Shown here: piece after piece, positions 15,210 through 23,074 of the stretch
Position numbering within the stretch: position 1 is the stretch's first letter
Layout: each line of letters starts with the position of its first letter
DNA from: an uncultured Lachnospiraceae bacterium
Lineage (GTDB): Bacteria; Bacillota; Clostridia; Lachnospirales; Lachnospiraceae
Assembly (NCBI GenBank): GCA_949840465.1
Contig: CATKXE010000024.1
Coordinates: 1 to 37,758, forward strand
Length of the DNA: 37,758 bases
Reading direction: 5' to 3'
Notes under the pieces: generated by a model
The model's input: only the letters and a program-made list of their open reading frames with translations
Databases searched by the model: none
What the model was told of the DNA's origin: nothing
Made by a program: the position numbers and the translations under genes

Positions 15210-17075
15210 ATGAGAAAACTAGCTTTACCTGATGAAATATTACTGAATATCGAAAAGCCCGCCCGCTACATCGGCGGGGAAGTCAACAGTGTAACAAAGG
15301 ACCCTGATGAAGTGGACATCCGCTTCGCCATGTGCTTTCCCGACCTATATGAGATCGGGATGTCCCATTTAGGGCTCCAGATCCTCTATGACATGTTTAA
15401 CCGCAGGAAAGACGTGTGGTGCGAGCGTGTCTATTCTCCCTGGGTGGATATGGATAAAGTCATGCGTGAGAAACGAATTCCGCTGTTCGCACTGGAATCT
15501 CAGGAACCGGTTCGAAAATTTGATTTTCTGGGCATTACACTTCAATATGAGATGTGTTATACTAACGTCCTGCAGATTCTGGAGCTGAGCCGGATCCCTC
15601 TGCACAGCTCTGATCGGGGCGAAGCGGATCCGATCGTCATCGGCGGAGGCCCCTGCGCCTATAACCCGGAGCCCCTGGCAGAATTTTTTGACCTCTTTTA
15701 TATCGGGGAAGGGGAGACTGTTTACGATGCGCTTTTAGATGCATATAAACAGTGCCGGCACGACAAAAAAAGCCGTCTGGAATTTCTGGAATGTGCGGCG
15801 GAGATTGAAGGCATCTATGTGCCCGGTTTTTATGAACCGGAATATCATGAGGACGGAACGCTTTCTTCCTTTTGCCCAATCAATCCCCACGCCCCGGCAA
15901 AGGTAAAAAAACAGGTGGTCATGGATCTGAACCGCACCGTATATCCGCTGTCCCCGGTGGTGCCTTATATCAAGGCGGCTCAGGACCGGGTCGTGTTGGA
16001 GATCCAGAGGGGATGCATCCGGGGATGCCGTTTCTGTCAGGCAGGGATGCTCTACCGTCCCACCCGTGAACGGGACGTTGAGCTTCTAAAAACCTATGCC
16101 AAAGCAATGCTTGAAAATACAGGTCATGAGGAAATCTGTTTAAGTTCTTTAAGCTCCAGCGATTATTCCGGACTACAGGAGCTGATCACATTTTTAATTG
16201 AAGAATTTCAGGGGAGAGGAATCAATATCTCCCTGCCTTCCCTCAGGATCGACGCTTTTTCCCTGGACGCCATGCAGAAGGTACAGGATGTGCGCAAAAG
16301 CAGCCTGACCTTTGCACCCGAAGCCGGTTCTCAGAGGATGAGGGATGTGATTAACAAAGGGCTCAGTGAAGAAGATATCCTGGACGGAGCCGGACAGGCT
16401 TTTGAGGGCGGCTGGTCAAAGGTAAAGCTGTATTTCATGCTTGGGCTGCCCACCGAAAGAGAGGAAGATATGAAAGAAATTGCCGCCTTATCCGACAGGG
16501 TGGCACGCAGATATTATGAGATTCCCAAAGAATGCCGCCATGGGAAATGCCAGATCACAGCCAGTACGTCGTTCTTTGTGCCCAAGCCGTTTACGCCCTT
16601 CCAATGGGCATCCATGTGTACTGCCAGAGAATATGTCCGGCGCGCATCGATTGTAAAGCTTGCATTTTCAGAGCAGCTTAACCGGAAGAGCCTGAAATAT
16701 AACTGGCACGATGCCGAGGTGACAGTATTGGAAGGCGTGTTTGCAAGGGGAGACAGGAGAGTAGGGAAAGTCATTGAGGAGGCTTATCGGTTGGGATGCC
16801 TTTTTGACTCCTGGACCGAAACCTTTCACAATGAACCGTGGATGAAAGCCTTTGAAAATACAGGTGTAGATCCTGATTTCTATACATTACGCCCCCGCGG
16901 GATGGAAGAATTGTTCCCATGGGATTTCATTGAGATCGGCGTCAGTAAAGAGTTCCTCAAGAAAGAATGGAACCGCGCCGCAAAAGGAGTCGTGACGCCA
17001 AACTGCAGGAAGCAGTGTTCCGGCTGCGGGGCGGCCATTTTTCAGGGAGGTGTCTGCTATGAAGGTAAGAATTAA
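15210..17075 (+). CDS. TIGR03960-family B12-binding/radical SAM protein
   Basis: A 621-residue protein. The N-terminal part (about 30-200) resembles the cobalamin-binding-like domain found in many radical SAM enzymes (FPDLYEIGMSHLGLQILYD, IGGGPCAYNPEPLAEFFD, GEGE). The radical SAM core starts with EIQRGCIRGCRFCQAGMLYRP, which holds the CxxxCxxC cluster motif, and continues with SLSSSDYSG and LSLPSLRIDAF-like strands. A C-terminal Cys motif (RKQCSGCGA) may bind a second metal. Family TIGR03960 has no firmly established substrate, but is nearly always beside TIGR03936 and RNase E/G, as here. AAAGGAAAC precedes the ATG. The next gene overlaps its end by 17 bases. Confidence 0.9.
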   Translation: MRKLALPDEILLNIEKPARYIGGEVNSVTKDPDEVDIRFAMCFPDLYEIGMSHLGLQILYDMFNRRKDVWCERVYSPWVDMDKVMREKRIPLFALESQEPVRKFDFLGITLQYEMCYTNVLQILELSRIPLHSSDRGEADPIVIGGGPCAYNPEPLAEFFDLFYIGEGETVYDALLDAYKQCRHDKKSRLEFLECAAEIEGIYVPGFYEPEYHEDGTLSSFCPINPHAPAKVKKQVVMDLNRTVYPLSPVVPYIKAAQDRVVLEIQRGCIRGCRFCQAGMLYRPTRERDVELLKTYAKAMLENTGHEEICLSSLSSSDYSGLQELITFLIEEFQGRGINISLPSLRIDAFSLDAMQKVQDVRKSSLTFAPEAGSQRMRDVINKGLSEEDILDGAGQAFEGGWSKVKLYFMLGLPTEREEDMKEIAALSDRVARRYYEIPKECRHGKCQITASTSFFVPKPFTPFQWASMCTAREYVRRASIVKLAFSEQLNRKSLKYNWHDAEVTVLEGVFARGDRRVGKVIEEAYRLGCLFDSWTETFHNEPWMKAFENTGVDPDFYTLRPRGMEELFPWDFIEIGVSKEFLKKEWNRAAKGVVTPNCRKQCSGCGAAIFQGGVCYEGKN

Positions 17076-17880
17076 ATTCAGAAAATATGGCGCCCTCCGT
17101 TTTATCGGACATCTGGATGTCATGCGGTGTTTCCAGAAAGTTATGCGAAGGGCACAGATTCCCATTGCCTTTACGTCCGGCTACAGCCCCCATATGATCA
17201 TGTCATTTGCGAGCCCCTTGGGAATCGGCCTTACCAGCGACGGAGAGTATTTTGACATCGAGCTTGCAGAAAGCATTTCCAGCAAAGAAGCAGTCTGCAG
17301 GATGAATGCCGTTTCTCCGGAGGGAATGGAAGTGGTGAGCTTCCGTCAGATCGCGGAAGAAAAAAAGATGACCGGGATGGCCATTGTAGCAGCGGCAGAT
17401 TATCTTGTGGGGATGCATAGAAAAGAAGACCCGAAATATTTCCGGAATTCATTCCACGATTCGATTGCTGCCTTTTTAGGACAACCCGGGATTCCGGTGA
17501 TAAAGCAGACCAAGCGCAGCGAACAGGAGGTGGATATCCGCCCGCTTATCTACCAGATGGAGCCAAAGGAGGAGGGCGTCTATCTGAAACTGGCCGCAGG
17601 AAGCGTACGGAACCTAAAGCCGGAGCTTGTTATATCCGCATTCTGTGAATTTGCGGGAATCGACAGCGAAGGTATCCGCTTTACCTGGCACCGTCTGGAA
17701 ATGTATGCCTGGAAAACCCCGTTCATAAAACCGTCTCCTGACTGCCCGGCTCCAGAGGACAGGATGCCTTGCAGCAACGTGGAGCCTGGTTCTGGCGGGG
17801 AAAAGGACGGCGCTGCGGAAAATCTGATAACATTGGAGGATTTGGGGGAGGATATAGAAAGCAGGGAGAACCATGATTAG
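17059..17880 (+). CDS. TIGR03936-family radical-SAM-linked protein (DUF2344)
   Basis: A 273-residue protein beginning MKVRIKFRKYGALRFIGHLD and followed by FTSGYSPHMIMSFASPLGIG, the hallmark of DUF2344/TIGR03936. In some genomes this is fused to the TIGR03960 protein, so it probably acts with it. The ATG at 17059 has AGGGAGG eight bases upstream; the in-frame GTG at 17050 overlaps that site. It overlaps the preceding gene by 17 bases and the next by 8, which suggests translational coupling. The last 50 residues are acidic, low in conservation and rich in Gly, Glu and Pro. A role in RNA modification is often guessed; nothing in the sequence proves it. Confidence 0.88.
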   Translation: MKVRIKFRKYGALRFIGHLDVMRCFQKVMRRAQIPIAFTSGYSPHMIMSFASPLGIGLTSDGEYFDIELAESISSKEAVCRMNAVSPEGMEVVSFRQIAEEKKMTGMAIVAAADYLVGMHRKEDPKYFRNSFHDSIAAFLGQPGIPVIKQTKRSEQEVDIRPLIYQMEPKEEGVYLKLAAGSVRNLKPELVISAFCEFAGIDSEGIRFTWHRLEMYAWKTPFIKPSPDCPAPEDRMPCSNVEPGSGGEKDGAAENLITLEDLGEDIESRENHD

Positions 17881-19081
17881 AAAAATTCTGATCCTGAAAG
17901 AAGACGGGGGTATCTGGACCTATTTTTTAGAAGACGGGGACATTGTGGAAATCCATCCCAGTCCTCTAAAGGAAACCGAAAAACCGCAGGCCATGCTGGG
18001 CAATATTTATATCGGAAAGGTGCAGAACATTGCTGCAAATATCGGCGCTGCATTCATTGATATCGGCGGCATCAACTGTTACTATGATGTTAGCCAGGCT
18101 CCTCACGCTATATTTACATGCAAAGCCGGAAATAAGCCGCTTTGCATCGGAGATGAGCTGCTGGTGCAGGTCAGCCGGGAAGCGGTGAAAACAAAGGCTC
18201 CTACTGTCAGCAGCAATATCAGCCTTACCGGGCGCTATGCGGTACTGACCTCCGGCAATACGAGAATCGGCGTATCCTCAAAGTTTCCCAGAGCTTTGAG
18301 GGATGATTATAAAGAGAAGCTGCAGGATTTAAAAAGCGAGGACTATGGAATCATCGTGCGTACCAATGCAAGGGAAGTCCCGTTAGATGTAGTGGTTCAG
18401 GAAATTGCCCAGTTAAGGGAGCGTTTTTTGCAATTACGGAAAGCAGCAGCTTCAAGGACTTGCTATTCCTGCTTGTATGCGGCGGCCAGACCCTATCTGA
18501 CAGATCTGAAAAATGTATATGCAGAAGGGCTTTCTGAGATTTGGGTAGAAGACCAGGCTTTGTATGAAGAAATTTTAGAATATTCGCAAAGGGAACAGCC
18601 GGAATTCGTAGAAAAACTCCAACTTTATAACAATCCGTCTTTTTCCCTTGCAAAGCTATATAGTACTGGAACGGTCTTAGAGCATGCCTTAAAGGAGCGT
18701 GTCTGGCTCAAACACGGCGGTTATCTTGTCATACAGCCCACGGAGGCGCTGACTGTGATCGATGTAAATTCTGGAAAATGTGTCTCAAAAAAACAGAGAA
18801 CGGATGATTTCCTGCGGATGAATCTGGAAGCGGCCAGGGAGATCGCAAAACAGATCCGGCTTCGGAACCTTTCTGGAATTATTATCGTAGATTTCATGAA
18901 TCTGGAAAATCCAGAAGATACGCAGCATCTTCTACGGGAATTTCGGAAGCTGCTTTCCCTGGATCCGATTCAGACTACGCTTGTGGATGTCACAGCACTG
19001 CATCTCGTAGAAATCACGCGTAAAAAAATCCGAAGGCCGCTGCATGAATTTTGGAAAGATAAGGGAGACGATCATGAGTAA
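17873..19081 (+). CDS. rng: Ribonuclease E/G family endoribonuclease, short form
   Basis: A 402-residue protein. An S1-like RNA-binding segment sits near residues 40-120 (GNIYIGKVQNIAANIGAAFIDIG), then the 5'-sensor/RNase H-like region and the DNase I-like catalytic site with D297 (VIDVNSGK) and D340 (IIVDFM), the two magnesium ligands. It ends shortly after VEITRKKIRRPL, so the Zn-link CPxC motif that joins E. coli RNase E/G protomers is missing, as is any long C-terminal scaffold. The predicted role is cleavage of single-stranded RNA in rRNA maturation or mRNA decay. It overlaps both neighbours by 8 bases, forming a tight operon with the two preceding genes. Confidence 0.92.
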   Translation: MIRKILILKEDGGIWTYFLEDGDIVEIHPSPLKETEKPQAMLGNIYIGKVQNIAANIGAAFIDIGGINCYYDVSQAPHAIFTCKAGNKPLCIGDELLVQVSREAVKTKAPTVSSNISLTGRYAVLTSGNTRIGVSSKFPRALRDDYKEKLQDLKSEDYGIIVRTNAREVPLDVVVQEIAQLRERFLQLRKAAASRTCYSCLYAAARPYLTDLKNVYAEGLSEIWVEDQALYEEILEYSQREQPEFVEKLQLYNNPSFSLAKLYSTGTVLEHALKERVWLKHGGYLVIQPTEALTVIDVNSGKCVSKKQRTDDFLRMNLEAAREIAKQIRLRNLSGIIIVDFMNLENPEDTQHLLREFRKLLSLDPIQTTLVDVTALHLVEITRKKIRRPLHEFWKDKGDDHE

Positions 19082-19559
19082 AAAAGAACTGAAGACCAAT
19101 GCTATGCGGATATTGGATAAGCAAAATATTCCCTATGAATATCTCACCTATGAATGTGATGAATTTATTGACGGTATTTCTACTGCAGACCAGACAGGAC
19201 TTCCTCATGAGCTGGTATACAAGACTCTTGTGACAACAGGAAAAGGCGGGGGCCATTATGTATTTGTCATTCCCATTGAGGCGGAACTGGATCTGAAAAA
19301 AGCGGCCAGGGCAGTGGGGGAGAAGTCTGTGGAGATGCTCCCTGTCAGGAATATCACGAATGTTACCGGATATGTGCGCGGAGGCTGCACGGCCATCGGC
19401 ATGAAGAAAAAATTCCCGACAGTTCTTGACAAGAGTGCAAAAAAACTTGAAAAAATATATGTCAGCGGCGGAAAGATCGGGATGCAGATCTGTTTAAAAC
19501 CTGAAGACTTAAAGAGGGCTGCCGACGCTGAATACGCAGAAATTACGTTTCATTCCTAA
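19074..19559 (+). CDS. ybaK: YbaK/EbsC-type Cys-tRNA(Pro) deacylase
   Basis: A 161-residue protein of the YbaK subgroup, which hydrolyses Cys-tRNA(Pro) made in error by prolyl-tRNA synthetase. The catalytic lysine region HELVYKTLVT and the substrate-binding loops VRGGCTAIGMKKKFPT and YVSGGKIGMQI are all present. Length is normal. The ATG at 19074 overlaps the rng stop by 8 bases, so it is probably translated from the same transcript. An earlier in-frame ATG at 19044 would add ten residues but lacks a ribosome binding site. Confidence 0.93.
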   Translation: MSKKELKTNAMRILDKQNIPYEYLTYECDEFIDGISTADQTGLPHELVYKTLVTTGKGGGHYVFVIPIEAELDLKKAARAVGEKSVEMLPVRNITNVTGYVRGGCTAIGMKKKFPTVLDKSAKKLEKIYVSGGKIGMQICLKPEDLKRAADAEYAEITFHS

Positions 19560-19567
19560 AAAACTGA

Positions 19568-19596
19568 TTTACAACCTACCACCAAAGCGTTATAAT
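19568..19596 (+). promoter_or_regulatory. Promoter of the aspartokinase gene
   Basis: TTTACA (19568-19573), 17-base spacer, TATAAT (19591-19596). The predicted leader is about 140 bases. I looked for lysine-riboswitch features and recognise none. Confidence 0.8.
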
Positions 19597-19743
19597 AGAA
19601 AACGGTTGTGTCCGGTACTGTATAGAATTTTGATTGGGCAGAACGGACAGGATATTTCAAAAATTACAAAGGGACAAGCAAGATGTTTTGAGTTATTTCT
19701 GCGACAGTTCCTTACATACATGTATTATGGAGGAAACCAGGAA

Positions 19744-21063
19744 ATGAAGAAAGTAGTAAAATTTGGCGGAAGCTCTCTGGCGAGCGCAGAACAGTTTAAA
19801 AAGGCTGCAAGAATCATCCGCGCGGACAAGACAAGGCTCTATGTGGTGCCTTCTGCACCGGGAAAACGTTTTTCAAGTGATACGAAGGTAACGGATATGC
19901 TCTATAGCTGTTACGGCGCTGCGATCCGTGAAAAAAATTTTACGGAGCAGCTGCATGCCATAAAGACCCGATATCAGGAAATCATCGACGGGCTGAAGCT
20001 TTCCATTTCACTGGAAAAGGAATTTCAGATAATCGGAGAAAATTTTGGGAAAAAGGCCGGACGGGATTATGCCGCTTCCAGGGGAGAGTATCTGAATGGA
20101 AAAATTATGGCCGCATATCTTGGGTTTGAGTTTATTGATGCGGCGGAGGTGGTTCGTTTCCATGAGGATCGTACCTTTGATGATGAGACAACGAATGAAC
20201 TCATGGCCGCCCGGCTTAACGAATCCACCGGAGCGGTGATTCCGGGGTTTTACGGGGCAATGGAAGACGGCACGATCGTCACATTTTCCAGAGGCGGCTC
20301 TGACATCACCGGGTCTCTTGTGGCACTGGCAGTCCATGCAGATTTGTATGAGAACTGGACGGATGTGTCCGGCTTTTTGATTGCGGATCCCAGAATCGTC
20401 CAGAATCCAAAAGCCATTGAGACCATCACCTATAAAGAACTTCGGGAGCTTTCTTACATGGGCGCCAGCGTACTTCACGAGGATGCCATTTTCCCGGTGC
20501 GGAAAGCAGGAATTCCGATCAACATCCGCAATACCAACAAGCCGGAGGACAAAGGGACGCTCATTGTGGAAGGAACCTGCCGGCAGCCGAAATATACGAT
20601 TACCGGAATCGCAGGTACGGACGGTTTTGTATCCATTACTGTGGAAAAAGCCATGATGAATTCCGAAGTAGGATTCTGCCGCAAGGTACTGCAGGTGTTT
20701 GAAGAAAATGAAATTTCCATAGAACATACGCCTTCCGGAATCGATACCATGACTATTTTTGTCCACAAGGATGTATTTGAAGAAAAGGAACAGCAGGTGA
20801 TTGCCGGAATCCATAAAGCCGTGCATCCGGATCATATTGACCTGGAGTCAGATCTGGCGCTGATCGCGGTGGTCGGTCGGGGTATGAAAGCTACCAGAGG
20901 CACCGCCGGACGGATTTTTTCCTCTCTGGCACATGCCCACATCAATGTAAAAATGATTGATCAGGGTTCCAGTGAGCTGAATATTATCGTGGGCGTCCGC
21001 CATGATGATTTTAAAAATGCGATACGCGCCCTCTATGAGATTTTTGTGGAGACCCGGATTTAA
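19744..21063 (+). CDS. Aspartate kinase with C-terminal ACT domains (ThrD/YclM-like)
   Basis: A 439-residue enzyme that phosphorylates aspartate, the first step to lysine, threonine and methionine. The kinase domain shows VVKFGGSSLASAEQF, FSRGGSDITGS and ADLYENWTDVSGFLIADPR. The C-terminal 140 residues form two ACT regulatory domains (GFVSITVEKAMMNSEVGF and LALIAVVGRGMK...GTAGRIFSSLAHAHINVKMIDQGSSE). The pattern is closest to what I know of the B. subtilis aspartokinase III (ThrD/YclM) group. The ATG at 19744 has GGAGG ten bases upstream; the longer ORF upstream of it is leader. It has its own promoter. Confidence 0.93.
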   Translation: MKKVVKFGGSSLASAEQFKKAARIIRADKTRLYVVPSAPGKRFSSDTKVTDMLYSCYGAAIREKNFTEQLHAIKTRYQEIIDGLKLSISLEKEFQIIGENFGKKAGRDYAASRGEYLNGKIMAAYLGFEFIDAAEVVRFHEDRTFDDETTNELMAARLNESTGAVIPGFYGAMEDGTIVTFSRGGSDITGSLVALAVHADLYENWTDVSGFLIADPRIVQNPKAIETITYKELRELSYMGASVLHEDAIFPVRKAGIPINIRNTNKPEDKGTLIVEGTCRQPKYTITGIAGTDGFVSITVEKAMMNSEVGFCRKVLQVFEENEISIEHTPSGIDTMTIFVHKDVFEEKEQQVIAGIHKAVHPDHIDLESDLALIAVVGRGMKATRGTAGRIFSSLAHAHINVKMIDQGSSELNIIVGVRHDDFKNAIRALYEIFVETRI

Positions 21064-21083
21064 AGGAGGCTTTGAAAGCACAA

Positions 21084-21869
21084 ATGATTGACTTTCATAC
21101 ACACATGTTTCCAGATAAGATTGCCGCAAAGACATTGGATTTTCTGAGCGGCCGATGCAAAACGGTGCCTTTCACAAACGGTACAGCCGCAGGATTGGCA
21201 CAGTCCACTGAAGCCGCAGGGCTACACTGTTCCGTTGCCCTGCCTGTGGTCACAAACCCGGCTCAGTTCGAGAGCATCAACCGGTTTGCAGCGCAGCACC
21301 GGGAGGGGAAAATCCTCTCCTTCGGCGGGATACATCCGGACAATTCGGATTATAAAGAAAAGCTGACGTATCTTAAAAACAACGGATTTCGCGGAATTAA
21401 ACTGCATCCAGATTATCAGGGAACCTTTTTTAATGACATCCGCTACAAACGGATCCTCTCTTTTGCCAGTGAACTGGGGCTGATCGTTTCCGTACATGCA
21501 GGTTTTGACCCAGGATACCCGGACTGTGTACATTGCACACCTGCCATGGCAAGGGAAGTGATTGACGATGTCCGGCCGGAAAAACTGATTCTTGCACACA
21601 TGGGCGGATTCCTGCGCTGGGATGAAGTAGAGCAGGAACTGGTGGGACGGGATGTCTGGTTTGATACAGCCGTTGTATTTGGAAAAATCCCGGATGGGCA
21701 GTTTATCCGCATCTGCAGGCAGCACGGCACGGATCGGATTTTATTTGCCACAGATTCTCCCTGGTCCGGACAGAAAGAATCTGTAGAATATTTTCAGAAG
21801 ATGGATATGACGGAGGATGAGAAGAAGTACATTTTCACGGAAAATGCGAAGAAGCTCTTGACTTTGTAA
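21084..21869 (+). CDS. Amidohydrolase family (PF04909-type) metal-dependent hydrolase
   Basis: A 261-residue TIM-barrel protein. It starts MIDFHTHMFPDK, giving the HxH metal-binding pair, and has KLHPDYQG, SVHAGFDPG, LAHMGG and FATDSPW, the further histidine and final aspartate of the amidohydrolase superfamily. The substrate cannot be told; the family includes decarboxylases and lactonases. AAGGAGG lies right after the aspartokinase stop. It is 14 bases before the ATG at 21084 and only two before an in-frame TTG at 21072, so the start is uncertain. Likely cotranscribed with the aspartokinase. Its last codons contain the rplU promoter. Confidence 0.82.
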   Translation: MIDFHTHMFPDKIAAKTLDFLSGRCKTVPFTNGTAAGLAQSTEAAGLHCSVALPVVTNPAQFESINRFAAQHREGKILSFGGIHPDNSDYKEKLTYLKNNGFRGIKLHPDYQGTFFNDIRYKRILSFASELGLIVSVHAGFDPGYPDCVHCTPAMAREVIDDVRPEKLILAHMGGFLRWDEVEQELVGRDVWFDTAVVFGKIPDGQFIRICRQHGTDRILFATDSPWSGQKESVEYFQKMDMTEDEKKYIFTENAKKLLTL

Positions 21870-21886
21870 AAAGCCCATGGTATATT
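21858..21886 (+). promoter_or_regulatory. Promoter of rplU
   Basis: TTGACT (21858-21863), 17-base spacer, TATATT (21881-21886), overlapping the end of the amidohydrolase gene. Confidence 0.75.
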
Positions 21887-21892
21887 TTAGAA

Positions 21893-21970
21893 GTATGCCG
21901 CACAGCGAGGTTTTTCAAGTCCTGCATGGCAGGCACCGCAGCTGGCGAGTAATGATAATAGGAGGTGCTA
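21893..21970 (+). ncRNA. Candidate ribosomal protein L21 leader
   Basis: The leader between the rplU promoter and its start contains a CCTGC-ATG-GCAGG hairpin inside flanking pairs (GCCGCACAGC with GCAGCTGGC) and ends GGCGAGTAATGATAATAGGAGG. The Firmicute L21 leader (Rfam family) occupies this position and allows autoregulation by L21. Assignment is by position and overall shape, not by a covariance model. Confidence 0.55.
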
Positions 21971-21971
21971 T

Positions 21972-22280
21972 ATGTACGCGATCATAGCAACAGGTGGCAA
22001 ACAGTACAAAGTAGCCGAAGGTGATATCATTAGAGTGGAAAAGCTTGGCGTAGGGGCTGGAGAGACTTATACCTTTGACCAGGTGCTTGCAGTGAATAAT
22101 GAGAGCCTTGTTGTTGGGAATCCGACCGTGGACGGCGCGACCGTGACCGCATCTGTCATTGGTGACGGCAAAGGCAAGAAAGTCGTAGTCTACAAGTACA
22201 AGAGGAAAACCGGATACCATAACAAGAACGGCCACAGGCAGCAGTATACAGCAGTCAAGATTGAAAAGATCAACGCATAA
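21972..22280 (+). CDS. rplU: Large ribosomal subunit protein bL21
   Basis: A 102-residue protein, [18 protein letters not shown], with [20 protein letters not shown] near the end, a standard L21 of normal length. AGGAGGTG lies nine bases upstream. First gene of the rplU-prp-rpmA operon, with its own promoter and probable leader. Confidence 0.98.
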   Translation: MYAIIATGGKQYKVAEGDIIRVEKLGVGAGETYTFDQVLAVNNESLVVGNPTVDGATVTASVIGDGKGKKVVVYKYKRKTGYHNKNGHRQQYTAVKIEKINA

Positions 22281-22285
22281 TTACG

Positions 22286-22618
22286 ATGATTAGGGTAACG
22301 ATTTATGTGAATGAACATCATGCATACACGGGATTTGACGTGGAGGGCCATGCCGGCTTTTCAGAATCTGGGAAGGATCTGGTATGTTCCGCGGTGTCCA
22401 TGCTTGTATTTACCACATTGAATGCATTAGAAGCATTTACGGAGGATGAGACAAGCTGTGTCAGTGACGAGGAGGAAGGAACGATACAGTTCCGTTTCCG
22501 CAACAGGCTGTCCCATGATGCAGAGCTGCTGATGAAGACCATGATCCTTGGTTTGGAGGGTCTGGAGGACAGCAGTGACTATGAACCATATGTAGATATG
22601 ATTTTCAAGGAGGTGTAA
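22286..22618 (+). CDS. prp: Ribosomal-processing cysteine protease Prp
   Basis: A 110-residue protein of the YsxB/Prp family. The catalytic pair is H22 (EGHAGF) and C34 (DLVCSAVS), the same positions as in Staphylococcus aureus Prp. It removes the N-terminal extension of ribosomal protein L27, encoded by the next gene, whose extension carries the matching site. It starts five bases after rplU and ends just before rpmA, an arrangement found throughout Firmicutes. The start codon region lacks a strong ribosome binding site, so translational coupling to rplU is likely. Confidence 0.95.
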   Translation: MIRVTIYVNEHHAYTGFDVEGHAGFSESGKDLVCSAVSMLVFTTLNALEAFTEDETSCVSDEEEGTIQFRFRNRLSHDAELLMKTMILGLEGLEDSSDYEPYVDMIFKEV

Positions 22619-22623
22619 TTACG

Positions 22624-22908
22624 ATGATGAATATAAACCTTCAGTTTTTTGCTCATAAAAAGGGAGTGGGTTCCACCAGAAACGGACGTGACTCCGAAGC
22701 AAAGAGGTTAGGTGCCAAGAGGGCTGACGGACAGTTTGTCAAAGCAGGCAACATCCTTTACAGGCAGCGTGGAACGAAGATTCATCCGGGCGTGAACGTT
22801 GGGCGCGGCGGAGATGATACATTATTCGCACTGGTGGACGGAATTGTACGTTTTGAGAGAAAAGGAAGAGATAAGAAGCAGGTTTCTATCTATCCAAAGG
22901 CAGAATAG
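22624..22908 (+). CDS. rpmA: Large ribosomal subunit protein bL27 with Prp-cleaved extension
   Basis: A 94-residue protein. The first nine residues MMNINLQFF form the extension, cut by Prp after the two phenylalanines to expose [15 protein letters not shown], the mature N-terminus that reaches the peptidyl-transferase centre. The rest ([29 protein letters not shown]) is standard L27. AAGGAGGTG lies inside the end of prp. Two tandem ATG codons (22624, 22627). A strong terminator follows. Confidence 0.98.
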   Translation: MMNINLQFFAHKKGVGSTRNGRDSEAKRLGAKRADGQFVKAGNILYRQRGTKIHPGVNVGRGGDDTLFALVDGIVRFERKGRDKKQVSIYPKAE

Positions 22909-22922
22909 TCGTTCGTACTAAC

Positions 22923-22950
22923 AAGGCAGGAAGCATTTCCTGCCTTTTTT
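22923..22950 (+). terminator. Terminator of the rplU-prp-rpmA operon
   Basis: AAGGCAGGAA (22923-22932), loop GCAT, TTCCTGCCTT (22937-22946) and a T-run to 22950. Confidence 0.92.
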
Positions 22951-22972
22951 GCAAGAGAGATATTCAGAGGGT

Positions 22973-23022
22973 GTTTGAAAATCCACAGGGACATCATTTT
23001 GTAGAAAACCCGCTTTTCAAAC
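22973..23022. repeat. Inverted repeat in the obgE leader
   Basis: GTTTGAAAA (22973-22981) and TTTTCAAAC (23014-23022) are perfect inverted copies 32 bases apart, followed by GCTCCGGGGAGC, a second small hairpin. They may fold in the obgE 5' leader; no clear promoter was found for obgE. Confidence 0.5.
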
Positions 23023-23074
23023 ATGCTCCGGGGAGCCTTTGTGATGAATCATGATGCGACAGGAGAATGGTTTT

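Noticed and set aside
19603..19743. Aspartokinase leader considered as a lysine riboswitch
   Set aside because: At about 140 bases it is short for one and shows none of the conserved L-box sequence blocks or a terminator that I can see.
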